From positions 14,549,009 through 14,613,008 of the forward strand of contig CM034233.1 in NCBI GenBank assembly GCA_019916065.1: DNA of 64,000 nucleotides, written 5' to 3'. Both the position numbers and the translations under genes were made by a program. This document shows, piece by piece, positions 1-10,932 of the stretch (positions are counted from its first letter, which is position 1; each line of letters begins with the position of its first letter). Under the pieces are notes generated by a model, which saw only the letters and a list, made by a program, of their open reading frames with translations, was not told the origin of the DNA and made no database searches. Origin of the DNA: Vitellaria paradoxa (lineage: Eukaryota > Streptophyta > Magnoliopsida > Ericales > Sapotaceae).

Positions 1-122
1 TATGCATTTATATTTTTATAAAAGTATTTTTAGTACCAAATTATTTATTTCTATAATTAAAATAAATGCTCCCTCCTATCTATGCCATAATTTTGAATTT
101 GATTGAATTTTTTTTCTTTGAA

Positions 123-2205
123 TGTCATGCTCCTAACTTAATTATCTAGGATGAATGGTATAAGAAATGTAAAAACTAAATTAAATAAATAAAATCTGAT
201 TCAAGGTCAATTCACAATGAATTTTAATCATCAATGTATCCAAAATCACTCTTCATTCCCATATAAAATGTTATTTGAATATATTGTCATCAATTAAATA
301 ATAGTATAATCCACTTTAACATCATTTTCAATGATAGAATCTAAGGTCTGGATAATCAGAACATATACTGTAACTATGCTTACTCAAAATAATGATATTA
401 TGAAGGTAGGATGCAAACCCACACTTTATGTCATACAATCTATAATATAAATATTTCAACTCAATTTAAAAGAATAAATACAATTTTTATTATCCATAGT
501 TAAGATTGGACTTAGGTTACTCTAACCTAAGCTACCTACACATTCCACCTCGGGAATCAAGTCATTGTAGTTCTTAATTTATTATCTAATGTTCACAATC
601 CAACTCATTATTAGTAAATCAACTATTAAACCTCATTATAATCAATAACCTTAGTATATCAATACATAATAATAATCTATACAATATCATACAATGGGTA
701 ATGATGGAATGTAATGCCAATACAGATTCTCTAATCTCTATCTATTCCTAACTTTATCTTAGGACGAGTAATGCTTAGCAAAGCATGCGGGGTTACTAAC
801 CGTACCGCTTACACTTATAATGAATGTATATCTTAATATATATATATATAAACTGAGTGGGGAACTATGTTATATCCCTATCGGTGTAAGATTTAGGGAA
901 ACTGTGTTACACTCCTTAACCCTTCTGCTAAGGATCGTGTTGCACTTTTAGTCAAGCATCTGCTTAGTTTAAGTAGGGTTCAGCTGAAGTTCAGAGAAAA
1001 TCTTATAGTCATATCTCATAATTAATATCCCAACTCCAAATGATTAAACTCTAATTATACATATCGACTGGAGATCATCTGATATTTTTAAAATCTTATT
1101 TTATCATTTTTTTCAAAATCAAGGATCGTGTCCACATATATAACTAATGTTTTGGCATGCCAACAATATCAACATAGCTCTCTCTGCCAATCAATAATCA
1201 CAACATAAAACTAGATGATGCAACCCCAGCTCATACACATATATGCTCAATCATATAAATAAATTTCTTTTTAACGTGAACATGCATTCTTATTAAACTT
1301 GATGATGATTTGGAGTCCATTTTATCCTTAAAAATCCATAATAAATAAGTTTAGGTAAAAACATGCTTTTAGTAATCAAATTATAACGTCTTTAGAATTT
1401 TGCCAAACCTGGTGTCCGAATGTCAAAAGCTGCGGTTGGACACCCCGGTCCGGACACCCTATCCAGCCAGTTCAAATACCTCTGGTCTAAAGACTCTATC
1501 TAGCTGGTCCGAACATTAAAGACCAGTGCTCAGATCCTAGTTTTGTTGAACTCCAAATCTCCTCAAATCACCCATCCAAGCCTTAATCTCAATAGTAACT
1601 CATATATAAACATTTAAACACTTAAATCCAATATTTCTATAACATTTAATCGAAGAATAACTCAAATATATGTAAGATCTTCACATTTTTATGCATGTAT
1701 ATATACCCACATTCATATATACACAAATATAATGATATTCATTCAAATCAAGCATATATATACACATTAAAATTATCCTAACAATGTTTAGAACACGAAT
1801 ACAAGTCCCTCTACCTCGAATCCAAAGAAAAAAGAAGAAATAAGAAAGTTTTAGTTTTGGCCTTCAGACTTTCGGCATCGATTTCTCTCATCTCAAGTGA
1901 AACCACGCCAAACAGACACCGTTACAACATTCATGGTATTAAATACTACCTTGATCCGCCAATCTTCTTTCTTGGAACCCACTTTCTTTCTCTCATTTCT
2001 CTCTCTTTTTCTCTCTTCTCTCCCTCTCTGTCTTGGTTCTGCCATGGCCAAGAGCCAAAAGAAGAAAGGAAAGAAAAGAATAGCTGGGCCTTTGGCCCAG
2101 TTGTTCAATCCAACATCAATTTGGGCCACATTGTCCCAAAAAAAAAAAAAAACAAATAAAATAAATCAATCAAATCTTATAATAATATTTTATTGGTCCA
2201 AAATA
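123..2205 (+). repeat. 2.1-kb dispersed LTR-like repeat, copy 1
   Basis: This stretch aligns along its whole length, in the same orientation, with 61949-64000. Shared landmarks include the start TGTCATGC, a TATATATA-AAACTGAGT block near 840-870, the oxidised-purine-like segment TGGGGAACTATG-type text near 859, and a GGCCTTTGGCCCAGTTGT-like block near 2090. The TG start and length suggest a long terminal repeat of a retrotransposon, but no primer-binding site or polyprotein is seen next to it, so it could be a solo LTR. The copies are about 61.8 kb apart and clearly diverged, so they are two separate insertions rather than the two ends of one element. Short open frames inside it (1857-2217) are not convincing genes. 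Confidence 0.6.
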
Positions 2206-2574
2206 ATATATAAATAGCTAAAAATAAATATCATGTATTACATTTAAAATCAAAATAATTGATTTAAAATCAAAATAATCAATTATGATAATATGGTAAA
2301 GTCATAGATTTACAGCTTTAAAACGATTAAATCATTATTATACCTGCACTTGCAAGGGAGGACAAAGGATAGATATGAAGAGCTGTAGTAAAATGTATTG
2401 TGGATACTAAAATTTAAATATTAATAATTATGATTTGATCAAAATAAATTTAACTGATTTAATAAATGTTAATTAAAGCACGATTGCTCATATCCATATT
2501 TCAATTCTTGCCGTGCACTCTAATCCTTGAAACTCGTGATTGAAATCATAGAATTGCAGATAGATCTCTTTGAT

Positions 2575-2731
2575 GGGGTTGTTTGGAGTAAGAAAAAATG
2601 AGATAAATTGAGATAAATTGTGGTTTGGGAAGAGTTCGTAATGCGTGCAGTGAAAGAAAAAAGTTAATGTGATATAAAGTTAACAGAGATTTATAGAGAT
2701 TTTCAGCAAAATATATCAAACCAAACGGGCC
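2575..2731 (+). repeat. MITE family A, copy 1
   Basis: The ends are inverted: GGGGTTGTTTGG at the left and CCAAACGGGCC at the right. Inside is a core of about 70 bases, beginning GAGTTCGTAATGCGTGCAG and ending in a TTATAGAGATTTT stretch, that recurs almost unchanged at 56820-56900. There is no coding capacity, so it is a miniature inverted-repeat transposable element. Confidence 0.6.
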
Positions 2732-3696
2732 GAAATCTATTTACTCTTTTAACTATAATTTTTTTATTATTTAATTATTTGAATTGTATTTTCTTGAAAA
2801 ATTAATAAAATATCATGTTCCATGAAAAAGGATCTGTTGTTGTTGGCAATATCGTTTTTACTATCTTCCTCTTAGCATTTTTTATCCTAACACCTGAAGT
2901 CTTAAAATGGTACAAGTTGAATCCAGGAGCAAAGATTGATGCTACGTGTAGTTGGAGGAGAAAGAAGCTGAAAAAATGACAATGAGAGAAAAAGTGAGAA
3001 GAAAATTAATATCTTTTTTTTTTTATTTATTTGGCTTTGTAGGAATAAAAAAATAAAAAATGAGCAGAAAATAACTTTTGTTTATTTGTTGAAGGATTGA
3101 GCAAAAAAAATATAAAACTAAAATAATTATTAGCCCAAAAAAAAAAAAAAGGAAAGATAGAAGCTCAAACTTTGGTTATAACAAATTGACTAAATAACAT
3201 ACATAATTTAGTTTCAAACATTGGACGTACTTGTTAAATTAAACCTCTTTCACCAACACATGATGAAGAGAACAAATAGTTCGCCGAACTTCTTCGAATG
3301 CACCCAATAAATAAATAATTCTGTATATGAGTGTTACAAACACAATAAATAAAAATGTACGTAATTCTTCTTCCTACTTTGAAATCTAAGTCTATTTAAA
3401 TAAAACATAAGAGGTATTTAATTCTGAATTTCAACCATAGATAGGATTCTAAAGCACTACAAAAATTTTTCGTTTTCAATATCTTGAGCTGCCCTTGGGT
3501 TTCCTAAAGATTTTTTCTAGTGGCTCGTAGCGAGCTTATCAGCGAGGCACAAACTTTTTTTTTTTTTTTGTTGAAAGGTCGTGAGACACAAAATTGCAGA
3601 GCATTAAATACAGGACATTGTCTCCCCCTTTGAGCTGCCACCGACCGGCTTGTTAGCTACTTGCCGTTTTGCTCCTTCAGGTGTTTTTTGTATTTT
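2732..3696. other. AT-rich intergenic stretch
   Basis: No gene is visible. The stretch holds AT-rich sequence with homopolymer runs (for example A-rich near 3136-3150 and T-rich near 3553-3568) and frequent stops in all frames. Confidence 0.5.
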
Positions 3697-3998
3697 GAGG
3701 GCGTTTGGCAGTTCAAAAAAAGAAAAAAAAAACTCAATTTTTGGTAGTTTTTTTATATGTTTGGTTGAACAAAGTGTAATTTTTTAGTATTTTTTTATAA
3801 CTTTTGAGTGTTTGGTAAATTTTTTACTGTAACAAATCAAAAAAGTGGTAACCTTTTGTGTATTTGGTACATTTTTTACTGTAACAAATAAAAAAGTAGC
3901 AACTTTTTGTATTACTTTTTACTGTAGCAAATAAAAAAAGTAAAAAAATTTATAATTTTGGTATTTTTTTGCTAGTTTTTGAGTTGCTAAATGGGCTC
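3697..3998. repeat. MITE-like inverted-repeat element
   Basis: The left end GAGGGCGTTTGGCAGTTCAA and the right end TTGAGTTGCTAAATGGGCTC are imperfect inverted complements. The interior is a series of short TTTGGTAA/TTTTTACTGTAACAAAT variants. The same style of element (GGNCGTTTGG ends, AT-rich core, no coding) occurs many times in the window. Confidence 0.5.
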
Positions 3999-4285
3999 TT
4001 ATTTGTTATTTTAAAAATTTCTAAAAAACAAAAATTAAAAATGTTTTATTTTTCTTATTTTGAGATTTTCTTTATTTTGGATAGAAAATACTTAAAATAA
4101 CTTTTTGTTATTTTTCATTTCATGTGTAAACTCATTTTCTGTTTTCTAAAATAAATTTTAAAAATACAAGTGACCAATGTGTTTGAGTTGTTTTCTTTGT
4201 TTTTGAAAGAGGAAAATGGAAAATGAATTCAAAATAAAAAATATAAAATAAAAAATAAAAAAACAAATCAAATGACACCTTAAAA
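3999..4285 (-). repeat. MITE family B, inverted copy
   Basis: The reverse complement of this stretch matches 39311-39627 and 30293-30625 over most of their length, including an ACACATGAAATGAAAAAT-type block and the terminal motif AGGTGTCATTTGATTTGT. The copy abuts the preceding MITE and its inner end is eroded. Confidence 0.5.
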
Positions 4286-5335
4286 TGTTGTTACGTTGTT
4301 CTGCAAATTTTGTTTGGTATATTTGTTCTATCTTCTTATCAAACCTTTATACTTGGACAATTAATTAAATGTCTAAGGATATGAACATAACATAATATTT
4401 TGTTCATAAATAATAATTACAAATTTTAAAACCCAAAAGAAGGAAATGAGGAAAAATAAAAAAAATTTTTTTCTCTTTTATCTCGATCTCCTAAATTAAA
4501 TGTTTATTTAACGACCATAACTAACTACTTACCATTATAACTTTTTTTTAAAATGATCATTTTTGCTCTCTTATATTTTTAATTTTTTTTAATCAGAAAG
4601 AATAAAAATATCAAATTAAAAAAAAAATCAAAAGACATATACTAAAAAGTTAATTTATTTTTCTTTTAAAATATATATAAAAAAATTAGTTCCTTAATAG
4701 TTAGTAACTAGTTATAAAAAAAAAATAAATAATTTTTTCTTAAAACTTAACCAAGAAGGAACGAGTAATTAAAATACTTTTTTTTTTTAACTTTTCTTCC
4801 CCCTCGAACCAAACCACAGGGTAAGGGTAAGGGTAAGGGGAAGCGGAGGAGCTTTCTTCTCGTTGTCGTAACATCTGAACTTTTTGTTTGACCCATGTCA
4901 AGAAATGAGATATGGCTCCCACGTACTTACCATGGTCGCAACCACACAAAAGCATGGCTCGAAATAGATAACAATCAAGCTAGCTAGTGAGAAGCTCAGT
5001 AAAGTGTCCCTTTCATCTTTCGTACCCTTGCTTTCTGTCAAACTGGTAAAAGTAGAAGGATATAAGCACCACCTGTCCCTTTCCTCGCCACTCCTTTTCT
5101 GGGTCTGGTTTCTCTTTTCATTTTTTATATGTTACTTTCTCGAATTTGCTGGCCATCCCCTTGTGGAAAACCTACGGCTCCTGGCCTTGATAAAGTTAGT
5201 GGCCTATTAGGTGAGAATTAGTATTTCTCGCGCTTCGACGCTTTGTTTGTTTTCTCGCTCACCATTTTCTATGGACACGTAATGCGGATCGTTTCTCACA
5301 TCTTCGTTATAGAAAAGGGGTTGATCAGTACCCTA
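4286..5335. other. Intergenic stretch, no gene seen
   Basis: The first part (to about 4735) is AT-rich with homopolymers. The stretch 4740-5330 is more balanced in base composition and not obviously repetitive. Open frames on both strands (4740-4955 minus, 5004-5210 plus) match no family I recognise and lack a convincing gene structure. Confidence 0.4.
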
Positions 5336-5599
5336 GGGGCCGTTTGATTGTACAAAAGAAAAAAAAAGTATAATTTTTAAAAAATTTTGAATAATTAAAA
5401 TTTTTGATACATTGCATAAAAATTAAAATTTTAAAAAAAATTTCACTTATTTGATGAACATTTAAAGAAAATTTTAATAACTGTTAATTATTCAGTAAAA
5501 AAATTTTAAAAAATTATAGTAACTTTTAATGTTTGCTAAACATCTTAAAAAAAAATAAATTATCAAATATTTTTTCTTTTTGACAATCAAACGGGGGGC
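5336..5599. repeat. MITE with 23-bp inverted ends
   Basis: The left end GGGGCCGTTTGATTGT-ACAAAAG and the right end CTTTTTGACAATCAAACGGG are close inverted complements enclosing 260 bp of A/T-rich sequence. The TIR match is the best of the anonymous MITEs in this part of the window. Confidence 0.6.
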
Positions 5600-5805
5600 A
5601 AAATTTTTGGATAACTTTAGCAGAATCTCACTTGTTATTTGCCGCGACATGCATCCGTATACGTTTCCAAAAAAGATAAAAAAAAGGGGACATGCATCCA
5701 TCCCTTAATTAATACGTAGATTTGCACAGTAATAAAAATTTGTACTCACACGCAAATACTTATGAAAAAATACTTAACTTTTTTAATTTATGATCCGTTT
5801 TTTTT

Positions 5806-6147
5806 AGTTTTGGGTGTATTTGGGAGCCCAAAAAAAAGAAAAAAAAAGAAAAAACAAATTTTTAACAATTTTGGGTTTCTTAATGTTTGGCAATACTTCA
5901 AAAATTACTAAAAATTTTTTTAACTTTTTTTTATTAAACAATTCAAAATTCTTAAAAGTTTCTAAAAATTATTTAAAGATTTCTCCAATTTTTTATTAAA
6001 CAATCAAAAATTATTAAAAGTTGTCAAAATTATCCAAAAATTACTAAAATTTTTTAAATAATGATATTTATTTTATCAAAATATATAAAAAGTTGCACCC
6101 GGCAACTTTTGTCAAATTTTAAAAATTTTGCTTCCAAACAAGGTCCT
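5806..6147. repeat. MITE-like element
   Basis: The left end TGTATTTGGGAGCCCAAAA and the right end TTTTGCTTCCAAACAAGGTC are imperfect inverted complements. The core is made of repeated AAATTACTAAAAATTTTT-like words. Confidence 0.45.
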
Positions 6148-6880
6148 CTCAACAATCAATTAAATTATGATTACATAACTCAAATTGTTTCAAATTACTT
6201 AAATCATTAAAGTAAATCAAAAACAAAATTTTAAATTAGGATAAATTAGGTTATCATATCTCATAGTTCCTCACTTGAAATCATATGTTTATTACGTATC
6301 TAATTTTTATCAACAATTTAAGTGATACAAAACAATTTAGACAATTTGAGACATATAATCATAGTTTATGATGTAAAGCAACACCATTGATAGTTAAAGA
6401 AATAAAATAGAAAATGGGTTAAAATTTAAGAAAATTATTTATTATTTCTCATTTAACAATTAAAATAAAAAAAAAATCACTTTGTCAGCCATACCACGCT
6501 TATCGTGTTTAGAATTTTAAACTTATGACATCGCGAAATCTAAACTATCATCCCTTATGGTGAATAGTTTTTTAATGTTAGCATGCGTATTATTGTTGCA
6601 TTATCCATTGACTAGCTGTATTATTGGTCTTGACAAACAGTTCCCACATTAATGGCATTTTATTTTTCTCGGTTATGACCACAGCCATTTCACCCACAAA
6701 CACTGTTGCCTTTTATCGCCCTTCGTTCCTTTCTTAACTGATCTATGATGGAATCATTGTCAGAGGATGAGCGGTTGAGAACTAGAAGCTCGAGTTAACC
6801 TTCTTTCTCTTTGCCCTTATCTTTAACCACTCACTGTTCTTCAGTTGCTTCTTTGATTTATATCTGTGTGTTTGTGGGTA
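6148..6880. other. SPL upstream region
   Basis: No coding sequence is recognised. AT-rich sequence runs to about 6480, then composition becomes more balanced from about 6560 towards the SPL transcription unit. This part probably contains the SPL promoter; that is inference from position only. Confidence 0.35.
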
Positions 6881-7300
6881 CTCATATATATTTATACATA
6901 TATATTGCTTCCTCTCCCTTGTTTCTCCAACTCTTGATCTCCACTCCTTCTCGGAGGTCTCTCTGGCCTTTGGTTCTTAACAGTGACTGAGCTTTTGGTA
7001 AATTCCGTGCCTTGATTTCTGAGGTATATTCATTACCCATCTTTAAAATTTCAGCCTTCTCACCCTCTGTTTTTGTGTTACTGTTTGTGAATGAGCGTTT
7101 CAATTTCACCAGTAAGTATTGTTGGCTGAGCTCCCCACACAATTTTTTTTTTTTAAAATGAAGTGGGAGTCATTATTTTTCCGGGAAAAGACAAAACAGA
7201 ATATGTGATGTTGTGTTACGCAACTTGAGCAGATGCCTTGAGATTTTTCCTTTTTCCCCTTTTTCTATTTCTAGATAAGCTCTGTACTCACATAATTAGA

Positions 7301-7338
<38 letters not shown>

Positions 7339-7964
7339 ATATTTTATTTTGAGGACTGGAGCACTGCCATAGATGACAAAGCCCTTACGATTTTCATGAT
7401 TTGTTCCTGTGGAAAGCTTCTTCAGTCTTTCAATTTAAGTTAGAGGCGTGACTTTGCCATGCCAATTTTTACCACGAATTTTGATCAAATATCTCGTGAT
7501 TCCTGGATTTGATCGGGGGTTTGTTCAAGAAAGGCATTAAAAATTTCAACTGAAGTAGTTTAACAGTGTTGGCCACTCCAAGTTACTCTTGCTTAGGGTT
7601 GAAGAATCACTTTGACTTGGGTATAACAAGATATAGTCTGCCATTTGACAGTCTTTAGCATATAGAAGACCTAGGTAAAGTTCAATTTTTGTGGGGCTAG
7701 AATATTAATGTACTTTCATCCTGCATCTTCTAAGTTAAAAATTCATTATTTCAAATTTAGAAGCCTTCCCAAGTTACATACTAGTAAACATAACTCTATA
7801 GAGAACCATGCGTCACTGAATTAGGTGGATCGGTACGAGAAGAAGTTGATACTTGACACAGTAGTTTATTCGAAGATAGCATTTGGGGACAGCTGAATTG
7901 AAGAAGGAACACTCAACGATGCTTTTTGTTTTTTGTTTTTTTAATCGATTTCCAGTAATTTTAG
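6881..7964 (+). promoter_or_regulatory. Probable SPL core promoter and intron-containing 5' leader
   Basis: A TATTTATACATA box lies at about 6889-6900, followed by a pyrimidine-rich leader (6910-6960) typical of plant 5'UTRs. A plausible donor (TTTTG then GTAAAT at 6998) pairs with an acceptor ending at 7964 (TTTTAG) just before the coding exon. This would be a 5'UTR intron, which is an inference without transcript evidence. An (AT)n tract at 7305-7335 lies inside the putative intron. Confidence 0.3.
7305..7335. repeat. (AT)n microsatellite
   Basis: About 15 uninterrupted AT units lie upstream of the SPL coding region, probably inside its 5' leader intron. Confidence 0.85.
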
Positions 7965-8000
7965 GAGTGCAGAGGGAAAGGTTATTGCTTTGCAAGCTTG

Positions 8001-10344
8001 ATGCTGGGGAGGATGGGTGGATCCGGGGACTTTTCATTTAAGAGGATTAAGGATTCTAGGGTATCTCTCATGGAATCGTCGTATTCATCAACTGGATCAT
8101 CAAAGAGGGCCAAGGCACCAAGTAATGCCACCCACATAGTTTCATGCTTGGTTGATGGGTGCAATTCAGACCTTAGTCGGTGCAGGGAGTATCATCGACG
8201 GCACAAGGTTTGCGAGCTCCATTCTAAGTCCCCTAAGGTTACAATTGGGGGCCTTGAACAACGTTTTTGTCAGCAGTGCAGCCGGTAAGAATTCTAAACT
8301 TCTTCAAATGTGAGGGGAATTATAGTCATTCCATCTTCTTTGTTCTGTTAAATTCTCTGTTGTGGTTCCTCGTTGGTTTCTTACTGGGCTCCAGGGCTTC
8401 AAAATTATGATTGTTGTGAGGAAACCTGAATCACCTTCTTCCAACACCATAGTGAATAATGGCAAAACTCACAAACGAATACAAGAAAACAGTTTGGACT
8501 CAAACAATTTCGTACTGCGGCCCCAACGTTCTATGTATTCCAGTGAGGCAAAATGAGTTACAACTCTTAAGAATGATACTGGTTATTATTACCTTTCTTG
8601 GGAGCTCTATATATTCGTAAAAGCCCCTTCCTACTCTGCTTTTATTTAAATTCGCTAGCTACCGTTGACTTAAAACAACTCTGTACACGGCATTAATGGT
8701 TAGAGAACAATTCTGAACTAGACAAATGCAACAATCATGACCTGTTTGCTTTTCAGATTTTGTTTCTTTCTTTAAATTATGCCGAAGTGGTTGGTGCTTG
8801 GAGCCAAATTCGGGGAAGTATAGTCGTAAATGTTGAGTACTGTAAAGCATCCGACACCTCTGTTTCACGGACCTTGGAGAAGTCAGATTTCATATGTCGC
8901 ATTAAGAACTAGCTGAAACGGTTGTATTCGTGTAGTCACCTCCAAACAGTTGGAATAAAAAGATTAGGCAGGATAAAAGTGAACAAATGCGTGAACTGAA
9001 CTGATGCAATTAGTCTTTGAATCAATTGTGGATTCTATCTAGCTGAGTTCATATATTTCTTCCAGTCATAAACCCCAACATAAAGTGTCCTTCAAGTAGC
9101 AGAATGAACCTAGCTTTTCGAAGTGCCTGAAGAAATGATCATAGGCATATTCTCTTTTAAATAACTGCCTTGTGTTCCTCTTCTTTTAAATATTCATCCT
9201 TTCAGTATGTCTGACTCGATGGAATATTCTCTTTGATGAAGGCGAAGGTCTAATTCTCCTTTAAATCAATTGTTTATAGGTTTCATTCATTGGTAGAGTT
9301 TGACGAGGGAAAGCGAAGCTGCAGGAAGCGTCTTGATGGCCACAACAGGCGACGAAGAAAGCCTCGGCCAGAATCTCTGTCTAGAAACGCCGGAAAGTTT
9401 CTTTCTCAACAAGGTGTTGTTTCTTATTTATTTATTTATTTATTTTCTTTTGAGAGCTTTTTTTTTCTTTTTTTTATCATTTGGCTGATGGCCTAAAATC
9501 CCCCAACTAGAAGTCTCATTTCATCGTTAGCTTAACAATGAATTTATTAACTCTTGTTTTAATTTCAGAACCAACTCCCTTCCCTCTGCACACACCCACT
9601 CTCTATCTTTATGTAACCCTAGAATTTCCACAATGTTTCTAGTTATACAATTATAAATATTACTTTTAGTCAACTAATTTTTGCACCTATTAATTAAAAA
9701 TCATTGGCTGGCCCCTGATTATAGGTGCTACCATGTTATCGTTCGGCAGTCCAACGCTACTTCCGAGTGGCATGTTGAACTCTGCTTGGGCTGGGTTAAC
9801 TGTCAAGGCTGAGAATAGTGCAATCTCATACATGAACTGCATCAACGCCCACAACAATTTTCATGGATCTTTAGCTTGTGGGTTTGGAGGAAACCACTTC
9901 AAAGCCTTGCATGGCAATGGCCCCCCTCTAGCTGAGCCTTCCGCCTGTCAACGGCTTCTCGATCCCAATTCTGCACTTGGAAATAGCAGCCACGGACAGA
10001 AGATGTTCTCTGATGATGGCTTTAGTCCGGTGATCAACTCCAACTGTGCTCTCTCTCTTCTGTCATCGGCTCAAGCTGAAACTCGGGAGATGGCTTTGAA
10101 CCATATGGTGCCGCCCAACCCCATTCCCTCTGCTTCTCAATCCCTCGTCCCCAGTGTTCGCCACCACGGTAACCTAAGCCAGCAGTACTCGCAAGGAGTA
10201 GAAAGCAAGCTAGTGGTTTCTATTCTCAGCTCCCATGATGCTGACAATGTGAATCTCCATTGCCAGGGAATGTTTCGGGGTGGGGCTGATGGGTCATTTG
10301 CTGCTAGTGATTCACACCAAACTCTTTCATTCAGAGGGGAGTAG
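8001..10344 (+). CDS. SPL16: SPL13/SPL16-type SBP-box transcription factor
   Basis: This is a nuclear DNA-binding protein of the SQUAMOSA-PROMOTER-BINDING-LIKE family, which in the miR156 age pathway promotes phase change and flowering. Exons are 8001-8284, 9280-9413 and 9725-10344; the phases agree, giving 1038 nt (345 aa). The SBP domain (about residues 48-124) is intact: first zinc finger CLVDGC...C...H, second finger with FCQQCSRFH and the downstream Cys, and a bipartite nuclear signal ending NRRRRK. The intron splits the domain after QQCSR, the conserved position in the family. The last exon carries ALSLLSS (encoded by the miR156 site) and ends HQTLSF, as in SPL13/16 proteins. Oddity: these proteins usually start about 45 residues further upstream with a W-D-L segment followed by DLKLG. 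Here only the LGR part is retained, so the N terminus is lost, degraded or in an unrecognised exon. The gene could belong to SPL13 or SPL16; I cannot separate these names. Confidence 0.9.
10046..10065 (+). promoter_or_regulatory. miR156/157 target site in SPL mRNA
   Basis: The 20 bases GTGCTCTCTCTCTTCTGTCA are the canonical miR156 complementary site of SPL genes and are in frame as A-L-S-L-L-S. Cleavage or repression by miR156 in juvenile tissue is expected from what is known of the family. Confidence 0.93.
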
Positions 10345-10932
10345 TTTGTTCTCCCTGTGGACTTCCTTTGGCATCAAACGGACAAGAAGTTACTATTTTA
10401 TTTATGAGAACTATGTATTAAGAGATAGATTGTCTCCCAACTCTGAAATTTCTTTGATATTGCAATTTTATGCTTTTTTGTGTGCGCGCATGGGTCTTGG
10501 AAGCTGCATGTTTGGTAAGCAAGAACAGAAAAGGGTTTTGTGTTTACTTTTATCTCTTTTTTTATTTTCATGTGCAATAAAAGTAATCAAGTTATTCAAG
10601 ACTTGTTTGATCATATATGCTTGTTTGAGATCAACTTAAATTAACATTAACACGTTAAACTCCCAGCGTCAATGTGGCGTAACCGTGCGCTCTTTGTGTA
10701 TTGCTTACGATGCGTATTGAAAATTTTCACATCTTTGTATATCTGAATTTGAGTCTGTGTAGGATTATATTTTGTTTGGTCTTTGACTTACAATGCAATA
10801 TTGTGATTGTGATCTTTTGGAAACTTGCAAATTTGAAAAACTTTCAATTTATAGAAAATATACAAATCTTCTCCTCTTTTTGATTTAGGAAGCATTTAAA
10901 TATGTTATTTTTAATTTAAGATTTTATTTTTC
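10345..10932 (+). other. SPL 3' flank
   Basis: T-rich sequence with an AATAAA-like CAATAAAAG near 10575 probably contains the SPL 3'UTR and poly(A) region. No second gene is visible. Confidence 0.4.

Noticed and set aside
1857..2217. Short open frames on both strands as genes
   Set aside because: They lie inside the dispersed LTR-like repeat, are low-complexity and match no family.
4818..4842. GGGTAAGGGTAAGGG run resembling an internal telomere repeat
   Set aside because: The plant telomere unit is TTTAGGG; this is a different hexamer with about three copies.
8362..8556. Separate small gene between SPL exons
   Set aside because: It lies in SPL intron 1, which has clear splice sites on each side, and matches no family.
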